Below, piece after piece: positions 57,833 to 64,000 of a DNA stretch of 64,000 nt. The stretch is from Pseudomonas izuensis (lineage in GTDB: Bacteria; Pseudomonadota; Gammaproteobacteria; Pseudomonadales; Pseudomonadaceae), in the NCBI RefSeq assembly GCF_009861505.1, contig NZ_WTFT01000017.1, forward strand, positions 100,448 to 164,447. Direction: 5' to 3'. The position numbers and the translations under genes were made by a program. The first letter of the stretch is position 1. Each line of letters starts with the position of its first letter. A model generated the notes under the pieces. The model saw nothing but the letters and a program-made list of their open reading frames with translations, had not been told where the DNA came from and ran no database searches.

Positions 57833-59983
57833 TCAAACAATCGAATCGATATCGATGGTCATCGGCGGAATCGAGCGTTCGTTCGCGCCTGGTTTCGGTG
57901 CCACTGCCAGTTGCACGGGAGCCTGGTTCTGTGGATGTGCCCGCCAGCGGGCCAGGTTCTGCGCCAGTTGCTCGGGTTGCGCACACAGTACGCCGTAGAC
58001 ATCTTCCTGTTTGATGGACTGATAAGACAGGGGCGCCAGTCGCGCTTGTGTGGTTTTGATCCTGCCAATCTCCTGCTCGAGGGCATTGATGAGCTTTTCC
58101 TGGCTCCGGACATAGGCATCCGGCCTGGCCATCAGATCCTGCCGTTTGCGGCGCATTTTTTCAGAGACGATGTTCAATGCACCTTCTACAAATTGAAGTT
58201 CGCGACGGGTGATCAGGGGAAGGTTCGATTCCGATGCTTGCTGCCAGCGCCGCAACGTCGCCCAGCAGGCGGGAATGTAGGCAGGCGCCATGAAATGGTC
58301 CGCGGCCTGGAAAATCTGAGACAGCAACGAGGGTCGCTGCGGCAGGCCGTTTTGCTGCTGCAACGCCACTGTGCACGCGGCATGCTGGTTGATGACGTCG
58401 CAGCCCGGCTGCCAGAGAATCGAAGACATTTCCTGGCTGTTGAAGCGCACAGGCATGAAGTGGAGCAAGGCGCCGTGGTGGTCGTACGGCTCGCCGGTCC
58501 AATTGGTAATGCCCGCGACAAACACCGACAGGCCGAGCGGAACATTGACAAAGGTCATCGCGGCCCCGGTGCCGAAAACATTGGCCTTAGTGTTCATCCA
58601 GGTGCCGGGCACGCTGGGCACCGGGTCGTTATGGTTGACCATGCGGTAGTGCACCAGCGGTTCCGCACCTTTGACGAAGTTGGCGTCACCGGCTCGGGGG
58701 GCGCCGTAGGTGTAGAGTTGGAGGGTGTAATTGAAACCTGCTCGACGACGCAGCATCTCAGCAAGAAGCAACGCTACAGCGCCGCCGAGACTGTGGCCGC
58801 AGATCAGGAGTTTTTGGCCGGCATAAAATCTGTCGAGGTAGTTCAGTACAAAGTCGTAAGCCTTTAATGCACTTCCATAAAAACCACGATGTACCTTGCT
58901 GTCGGTGCCTTGAAACGGTACTTGGTATGCATCGGCATCGCGAAGGGCGTCGGGGGGATTCTCGGAAGTACCCCGCACGGCAATCAGGATCAGATCGTCG
59001 TTGTGGGTAATGAAGGCCTGGGTATCTGTGGCATCTTCTCTATCGATATCGTTGAGAAAGTGAACTTTGGCAGGGTGTTCCTGATCGCTTTTTAGTTCAG
59101 GGTTATTCACGTCATAGAGAGAGGGATCAAACGGCACGATTTCCAGACGTTTGGAGTACGGCACGTCTTCATACAACGGATAGTAAGGTTTGGTTTGTGA
59201 TGAATTGACCTGCCAAATTTCATCTGACACGGCCATCGCATCGCCAAACCAGTTTCCCACGCTCGGTTGCAGAGGAAAGCTCACGGTAGAGTTTATGGGC
59301 GCTTTCTCTGGTTCCTGACCAAAAGGGCAATAACTCAGGGTAGACATCAGCGCGAGTTGATAGAGGTTCAGTGCGCAGAAATCGGGGCCGGTCGACAGCA
59401 TGGGGCGCAAGGCCCGCAGTGGTCGTACTTCAAGCACCGTGTGCTGTTGCGGTAGCAGGGCAAAGCCGAGCTTGCCATGCTCCCCCATGATAGTTGCCCG
59501 TCCTGTACTACCCGGGAAGGACGACTCTGGAGGGAGATGCGAAACATGCTCGACCAGATGACGCACTTCTATCTGGACGAACTCATCGGCGCAGGCATGG
59601 GCTGGATTGCTGATGGGGCGCGTTGCGTCCGGGTTCAGGAAGCGGGTTTGCTCGGCGCGTACCTGGAGTTCGGTTATTTTGAGGGGATAGTGTTGTCTTT
59701 TCATGGCTCGCACGTAAATCATTTCTTGCCCTTCGTATAAGGGTTCAAAAAACAGCGCGACCGGGCCTGCAAAATGGTTGGTGATTTTTCCTGTGCCGGC
59801 GATATCGAGGTAGCCGCTGTATTTCTGACCTTCCGAATCGATTACGGTATAGATCAGTCCTGCATAGGGCTCACCCGAACCGAATTCGTCAACCAATTGA
59901 AAACTGGTCCACATGCCCTGTACCGGGCATGTCAGCACTCTGCTGCTCAAGCGTGATGACAATTCTTCATCCATTGATGTCAT
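57833..59983 (-). CDS. Class 3 lipase-domain protein, candidate T6SS lipase effector
   Basis: This 716-residue protein has a class 3 lipase domain in its middle: nucleophile S398 in GHSLGG (396-401), acid D453 in NDPVPSVP, and a histidine at 502 or 503 in PYDHHGA. The N-terminal 190 residues are beta-rich and unlike known lipases, perhaps a loading region; the C-terminal 150 are mostly helical. There is no signal peptide, which suits T6SS delivery. The gene order vgrG-DUF4123-lipoprotein-lipase resembles the Vibrio vgrG-tap-tseL-tsiV1 arrangement with immunity and effector swapped; this parallel is from established knowledge, the effector role is inference. AAGGAG lies 8 nt before the ATG. 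Confidence 0.82.
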   Translation of the reverse strand: MTSMDEELSSRLSSRVLTCPVQGMWTSFQLVDEFGSGEPYAGLIYTVIDSEGQKYSGYLDIAGTGKITNHFAGPVALFFEPLYEGQEMIYVRAMKRQHYPLKITELQVRAEQTRFLNPDATRPISNPAHACADEFVQIEVRHLVEHVSHLPPESSFPGSTGRATIMGEHGKLGFALLPQQHTVLEVRPLRALRPMLSTGPDFCALNLYQLALMSTLSYCPFGQEPEKAPINSTVSFPLQPSVGNWFGDAMAVSDEIWQVNSSQTKPYYPLYEDVPYSKRLEIVPFDPSLYDVNNPELKSDQEHPAKVHFLNDIDREDATDTQAFITHNDDLILIAVRGTSENPPDALRDADAYQVPFQGTDSKVHRGFYGSALKAYDFVLNYLDRFYAGQKLLICGHSLGGAVALLLAEMLRRRAGFNYTLQLYTYGAPRAGDANFVKGAEPLVHYRMVNHNDPVPSVPGTWMNTKANVFGTGAAMTFVNVPLGLSVFVAGITNWTGEPYDHHGALLHFMPVRFNSQEMSSILWQPGCDVINQHAACTVALQQQNGLPQRPSLLSQIFQAADHFMAPAYIPACWATLRRWQQASESNLPLITRRELQFVEGALNIVSEKMRRKRQDLMARPDAYVRSQEKLINALEQEIGRIKTTQARLAPLSYQSIKQEDVYGVLCAQPEQLAQNLARWRAHPQNQAPVQLAVAPKPGANERSIPPMTIDIDSIV

Positions 59984-59995
59984 GTCTAAATCTCC

Positions 59996-60766
59996 TTATT
60001 CCGTGCAGTCGGGATAAATGCTGCAGATGTGCCCATCAGGCAGGGTGAAGGTGCTGAAGTTTGTGTAATTACCGAAGCAGTAAGCGTCTTGATCCTCAAA
60101 GCTTTTACCCATGCAGCGCCTCCAGCCATTGGGTACCTTGACCCAGGTGTCGCCAAAGGCAGGCCGTTCTTCCTCAGCCAGCGTGATCTTCATCCTCACG
60201 GTTTTACCCGGCAGTTGATCGAGGGTGTACGCCGAGAACGGACGACCCTTGCCCAGTTCGCCCTGTGCATTGGTTTTTTTGCAGTCGAGGATTTTGACGA
60301 TGCGTCGGTAAGTGCCAGCAGTGCGGAACAGCCATTGGCATTCACCGTAAAACGTACTGTCACCCGTGTTACTGAACGTGCCCTTGTATTGCTCCTCCAA
60401 CTCGTCGCGAAAGGCGACATTGGCACTGTCTCCCCCAAAGTCCCCCCGGTCTTTTCCATAAGTCGCATTGATATCCAGCTCAATACGCCGGATCACCAAG
60501 GGGCAGCCATTGCGGGTTCGGCGAATGGTGATCTCGGCATCCGGTTGGTATTGCGTGCGCCATTCCCTGTTGAACATAGGCGCTATGTTGTCGCGGTTTT
60601 CGACGGTGCAGGTTTCACCCTTGGCGGGCCCATAGAAGACCGTTGCGACGTAGGCGAAATCCGGCGGTAACTCCGCCGTGAAGGTGAAGGTATTTGGCTG
60701 GCTGGCGCAACCAGCCAATAACACCATGTATCCCCCCAGGCCGGCGCCACGCCATGGGCCGTTCAT
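59996..60766 (-). CDS. Cysteine-rich periplasmic lipoprotein, candidate immunity protein
   Basis: The 256-residue precursor has a lipobox LLAGC (C20). The mature part contains eight further cysteines (TCTVEN, GCPLVI, ECQWLF, DCKKTN, RCMGK, YCFGN, ICSIYP, DCTE), enough for four disulfides, which indicates an oxidising periplasm. No family is recognised. It starts inside the DUF4123 stop (ATGA) and sits 12 nt before the lipase gene, so it could neutralise that lipase in the periplasm. That role is inferred from position and localisation only. Confidence 0.75.
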   Translation of the reverse strand: MNGPWRGAGLGGYMVLLAGCASQPNTFTFTAELPPDFAYVATVFYGPAKGETCTVENRDNIAPMFNREWRTQYQPDAEITIRRTRNGCPLVIRRIELDINATYGKDRGDFGGDSANVAFRDELEEQYKGTFSNTGDSTFYGECQWLFRTAGTYRRIVKILDCKKTNAQGELGKGRPFSAYTLDQLPGKTVRMKITLAEEERPAFGDTWVKVPNGWRRCMGKSFEDQDAYCFGNYTNFSTFTLPDGHICSIYPDCTE

Positions 60767-61617
60767 AATGACGTCTGCCTTTTGCCAAACCCCTGTAACG
60801 AATACACCCGCTCAAAATGCATGGCCGGTGTTTCATCGGCACGCGCCTGCCAATACGCCTCCAGGGTATAGGCCGGTGCTTGCAGACTCTGCACCAAGAG
60901 AAACTCCACTTGCTCCGGCGTATGCCAGCCCCATGCATCCGCTTGGGCCAGTCGATCGCGTAGCCAGGCATCCGGATCATGTAGTCCGGCGAGGTCGGCG
61001 TAGGCCTTTACGTGCTCGGCCAACAGGTAGCGATGGGCATTGATAAGGCGAATTTGCATTGCCTGCAAAGTGCAAGCTGATGTGCGCAGCCACAGGGGTT
61101 CACTGGGCACCACATAAGCTCCGGGTGCCGGGTTGTCGGTGATTTTCCAGCCAGCGCCATCCCAGTAGCACACACTGAACACCGGCCCGAGATAGGCCGG
61201 AAGAGCGTCGGCAGGTAATTGTTCGAGGGCCCGGGCCAACACCCGATTGTCATGAAAGCGATACAGCGCTTGATGCGCACGCGGACCGATGAGCAAGCGT
61301 TCGCGCCAGTGTTTGCCCAGGTTGGGCAAGTCACCTTTCGGCAGGCTGGCCAGCCATCCCCAGTTGCGCTGCGGATGTTCGAGCAGTCCATCGATGCGTC
61401 TGTCGCCGGGCTGGTCGAGGGTGAAAATGAACGGCCCGGCATTGGCCAGGTCGGCGATGGCAGTGCCTTCGTAGACACTCAGATACTGCTCGATCGGGCT
61501 GGCGTTCAACAGTGACTGGCGGATGTCGCTTTCATTTTCAGAGTCCAGAATCAAGCACAATGAATGACCAGCACGTTGCTGGTCGGTCATCCAGCGACGG
61601 ACAAACAAGTCAGTCAT
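60763..61617 (-). CDS. DUF4123 T6SS adaptor/chaperone (Tap family)
   Basis: This 284-residue protein belongs to DUF4123, whose members load effectors onto VgrG. Typical features: LCLILDSENESDIRQSLL near the N-terminus, LDQPGDRR, GWLASLPKGDLPNLGKHWRERLLI, YRFHDNRVLARALEQL, and the C-terminal FLLVQSL. AAGGAG lies 7 nt before the ATG at 61617, which overlaps the vgrG stop (ATGA). It is expected to bind the lipase. Confidence 0.9.
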   Translation of the reverse strand: MTDLFVRRWMTDQQRAGHSLCLILDSENESDIRQSLLNASPIEQYLSVYEGTAIADLANAGPFIFTLDQPGDRRIDGLLEHPQRNWGWLASLPKGDLPNLGKHWRERLLIGPRAHQALYRFHDNRVLARALEQLPADALPAYLGPVFSVCYWDGAGWKITDNPAPGAYVVPSEPLWLRTSACTLQAMQIRLINAHRYLLAEHVKAYADLAGLHDPDAWLRDRLAQADAWGWHTPEQVEFLLVQSLQAPAYTLEAYWQARADETPAMHFERVYSLQGFGKRQTSL

Positions 61618-63656
61618 GCCAGGTCTCCTTGTGGCAGGCAGATGCCTGCACGGCAGGCTTCGCAAACGGGGCAGAAGTCCGCGCCCAGCATTTTGCTGTG
61701 CGTCATCAATGCCCTTTGGCTGGGTGCCAGCACGGGGCGCAGTTCCGCGGGCGCCGATAGTGCTTCAACCATTGCGGGTGCCGAGATGGCCAAGCCCGGC
61801 ACCGGTGCGCCACCGAGCTGGAGGTCGCTGCTGCCGAAAATGCCGCCATGGCCAATCACCAGGTGTTGGTCGCCTCCCCGAATGCTGACGCCCGCGGCGG
61901 CCTCCAGAATCAGAAACTTGTTGGCCTTGATGCAAACCTGGTCAGCTTCGATGACCAGGTTTTGATCGACGCGGGTGTGGCTGTTGCTGGCCACATGGAC
62001 CATGTGATCCCCCAGGACGGTGCGATGTTCTTCCGCTTCCAGCAGCGTAAAACTGTTGCCCTTGATGGTTTCCCGCCGCTCATTGCCCACTTCGAGGCGA
62101 CTGTCGTTTTCGATCTTCTGCTCCATATCCCGTTGGGCACGCAGGTAGATCAATTCCCGACCGACGCGATCCTCCAGGTGCAGTTCGTTGAAGCCGGTGC
62201 TGTTCGGCGTACTGCGCGAACGAAACACGCTGCGGGTTTTATGCTCCGGCAATGCGTAGGGCGGTGGGTTGATGCTGTTGATCAGGCATCCGCTGATCAG
62301 CGGTTGATCAGGATCACCTTCCAGAAAGCTGACGAGTACTTCCATGCCGACCCTCGGCAGGCTGACGCTACCGTGGGCATTACCGGCCAAACCGGAGGCC
62401 ACCCGCAGCCAGCAACTGCTCTTATCGTTGTGTCGCCCTTCGCGATCCCAATGAAACTGCACCTTGACCCGCCCGTATCGATCGCAATGGATCTCTTCGC
62501 CTTCGGGACCGGTGACCTTCGCGGTCTGGCTGCCGAGCATTCGCGGTTTTTCGTGGACGAGGGGCGGGCGGTAGAAAACATCCCAGGGAATGGCAACAAA
62601 CCGGTTGCGATAACCCTGGACAAATCCATCCTGTCGATCGGTCGCGTCGTGGCTGAAGTTCTCCTCGAGCACGGCGGGTTGCCGGCCTTCATGGCGCACT
62701 TTGGTCAGTAGCCAGAGGTCGTTCCATTCACGGATCGGGTGCTCCGACATCTGCAGAAGGTGCCCGGAGACCAGGGTCGGTTGATCGCTTTTACCCTTTG
62801 CCCGGTTGTGATCGACGCGGTGACGTTCCAGGGACCGTTGACTTCGCACCTTGTCACGCTCACCCAGATCAATCCCCCCCAGGTAAGCATAATCTTCCAG
62901 ATTCGGCTGAACCTGGCCGGGCGCGGATCGGCAGCTGGACTCCAGCAGTATGCTGGCTTTCCTGAAATCGTACTCTCGACGTGTGGTGCGGCTGGGGCGG
63001 GTATTGAGTTGCCGCTTGAATCGCTTGATGACCGGCCCTTCGGCAACCAGGCCGTTGTCCCGTCGATAAGGCGTTATCCCTTCAATCCGGGGGAATATGG
63101 ACTGATGATCGGCAAACACCAGCAGATGTTTTTCGCGGCTATGGCTGAAGTGGTAATGCAGGCCTTCTTCTTCACAGAGGCGCTGGATGAAGTGCAAATC
63201 AGATTCCTGGTATTGCACGCAATATTCGCGAGGGGGATAAACCGAGGTCAGGCGGAACTCGTGAAACTCACGATTGAGGCCGTGGTCTTCCAGCACCGTC
63301 GCGATGATCTGTGCAACGGTCAATTGCTGAAAAATGCGCTGGTTGATTCGGTGTTTGAGGTAGGTCAGCCGAGGCACCAGCGTCAGGCTGTAATGGGTCA
63401 GGCGATGACCGCTCTCACCGCGGGCAACGCTATGTATCTGGCCATGAACGCCGTTGCCATGATCGTTAAAGGCCAGGAAAGCCTGTTTGTGCAGGAGGTT
63501 TTCCAGGTCCAGGTTCGGTCTGTCGCTGACCAGTTCGACATCGAAGGCGTAAGTCTGGCTGATGGACTCATTGCCAACGAAGGATAGGACCTGAAGATCG
63601 TGTTCGAAATCGGTGATCGCAAGCGTGAAACGGGTATCGAGGGTCGCGTCGGGCAT
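61614..63656 (-). CDS. vgrG: Type VI secretion tip protein VgrG (TssI)
   Basis: The 680-residue spike protein has the gp27-like base (about 1-350; FEHDLQVLSFVGNESISQTYAFDVELVS, LTYLKHRINQRIFQQLTV, YCVQYQESDLHFIQRLCEEEGLHYHFSH), the gp5-like OB fold (about 375-470; EIHCDRYGRVKVQFHWDREG, CWLRVASGLAGNAHGSVSLPRVGMEVLVSFLEGDPDQPLI, in parts), and a beta-helix (about 500-610; GNSFTLLEAEEHRTVLGDHM). After it comes a tail ending in cysteines C662, C665, C668 and C673. No other T6SS structural gene is in the window, so this is an orphan VgrG locus. AAGGAG lies 6 nt before the ATG. Confidence 0.95.
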   Translation of the reverse strand: MPDATLDTRFTLAITDFEHDLQVLSFVGNESISQTYAFDVELVSDRPNLDLENLLHKQAFLAFNDHGNGVHGQIHSVARGESGHRLTHYSLTLVPRLTYLKHRINQRIFQQLTVAQIIATVLEDHGLNREFHEFRLTSVYPPREYCVQYQESDLHFIQRLCEEEGLHYHFSHSREKHLLVFADHQSIFPRIEGITPYRRDNGLVAEGPVIKRFKRQLNTRPSRTTRREYDFRKASILLESSCRSAPGQVQPNLEDYAYLGGIDLGERDKVRSQRSLERHRVDHNRAKGKSDQPTLVSGHLLQMSEHPIREWNDLWLLTKVRHEGRQPAVLEENFSHDATDRQDGFVQGYRNRFVAIPWDVFYRPPLVHEKPRMLGSQTAKVTGPEGEEIHCDRYGRVKVQFHWDREGRHNDKSSCWLRVASGLAGNAHGSVSLPRVGMEVLVSFLEGDPDQPLISGCLINSINPPPYALPEHKTRSVFRSRSTPNSTGFNELHLEDRVGRELIYLRAQRDMEQKIENDSRLEVGNERRETIKGNSFTLLEAEEHRTVLGDHMVHVASNSHTRVDQNLVIEADQVCIKANKFLILEAAAGVSIRGGDQHLVIGHGGIFGSSDLQLGGAPVPGLAISAPAMVEALSAPAELRPVLAPSQRALMTHSKMLGADFCPVCEACRAGICLPQGDLA

Positions 63657-63884
63657 GCATGACTCCTTGTCTTGCGGCGTTGCAAAGACTCCGGAACGTT
63701 GATGCAACGCGTGTAAAAAGGTCATCCATGACCCTTTACGGTAAACGTTCTGAAGCCGGGTTCAGGTGCACGCTATCAAGGCTGCCAATGAATTGATGTC
63801 AGACGCTTCCTAAAATGCCGTTACAAACCATCAATTAGAACGCTGCAATCCAGCAGGTCACCGGTGTGTGGAGCTGATCTGCTT

Positions 63885-63910
63885 CTGTAGGAGCTGGCTT
63901 GCCAGCGAAG
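63885..63910. repeat. Single REP unit
   Basis: CTGTAGGAGCTGGCTTGCCAGCGAAG is one unpaired REP of the GCTGGC variant also seen at 48793, at the tail of the last partial gene. Confidence 0.8.
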
Positions 63911-63915
63911 GCGGC

Positions 63916-64000
63916 CTACGAGCCGACCTGAATGTTGTTGACCGAGTACATATCCATTCCTGCAACAACGGCCACTGACGGTTCCGCCCTGACGGCGGGT
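63916..64000 (-). CDS. Partial C-terminus of an unidentified protein
   Basis: On the minus strand an open frame enters from the window's right edge and ends with TAG at 63916-63918. The visible 27 residues end in MDMYSVNNIQVGS. Too short to identify. The REP immediately after the stop supports its being a real gene end. Confidence 0.5.
   Translation of the reverse strand, partial: PAVRAEPSVAVVAGMDMYSVNNIQVGS

Overview
The window is a typical chromosomal stretch of a fluorescent pseudomonad (Pseudomonas fluorescens group, by inference). It has GC-rich coding sequence, the pyoverdine sigma factor PvdS, an acyclic-terpene (atu) cluster, a two-gene ohr/ohrR locus, and dispersed REP/REPIN hairpins of the 'GTGGGAGC..GCTTGC..CGCGAT' kind. 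I see no rRNA, tRNA, CRISPR array, transposase or prophage.

Layout. 1-4.3 kb: peroxide defence (ohr, cut by the window edge, and its regulator ohrR), two LysR regulators around a TSUP permease, and a DUF1127 protein. 4.3-17 kb: mostly housekeeping single genes (YcaQ-type DNA glycosylase, class II DAHP synthase, spermidine-synthase-like protein, enoyl-CoA hydratase, DEAD-box helicase deaD, LigB-type dioxygenase, tpm, htpX, alaA, msrB), then a glutathione peroxidase coupled to a second OhrR-like repressor. 17-32 kb: signalling. This holds a hybrid kinase, a DUF815 ATPase with a free-Met-R-SO reductase, a Cache-HAMP-GAF-HD-GYP protein, a BvgS/EvgS-like 1217-aa phosphorelay kinase with its LuxR-type regulator and a stand-alone receiver, dgt, and an EAL phosphodiesterase. 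32-43 kb: ElaB/YqjD and YqjE membrane proteins, amt, a small ORF behind a near-perfect LexA box, an RluA-type pseudouridine synthase, molybdenum cofactor genes (mobA, moaB, moeA), a YegS-type lipid kinase and a NarX/NarL-type two-component pair. 43-47 kb: cheV behind a sigma-28 promoter, a MOSC protein, ppnP and a DEDDh exonuclease. 46.8-56 kb: atuFEDCBA, divergent from atuR. 56-64 kb: a solute-binding protein, pvdS with a Fur box, and a type VI secretion module in the order vgrG - DUF4123 adaptor - cysteine-rich lipoprotein - class 3 lipase.

How genes work together. The atu genes form one catabolic operon for citronellol/geraniol-type terpenes under AtuR, whose two operator-like inverted repeats lie between atuA and atuR. 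The vgrG module is tied together by ATGA overlaps over its first three genes and reads as a delivery-adaptor-immunity-effector unit. Three cyclic-di-GMP or phosphorelay loci (HD-GYP, BvgS-like, EAL) lie within 11 kb. Short regulatory sites readable in the sequence link several genes to global regulons: NtrC/sigma-54 (amt), LexA (the 105-aa ORF), sigma-28 (cheV), Fur (pvdS) and two OhrR-like operators (ohr, gpx).

The best leads for something undescribed are the SOS-box gene at 34.8 kb, the three-part BvgS-like system with its receiver-only protein and inverted TTCCTA heptads, and the T6SS lipase/lipoprotein pair.
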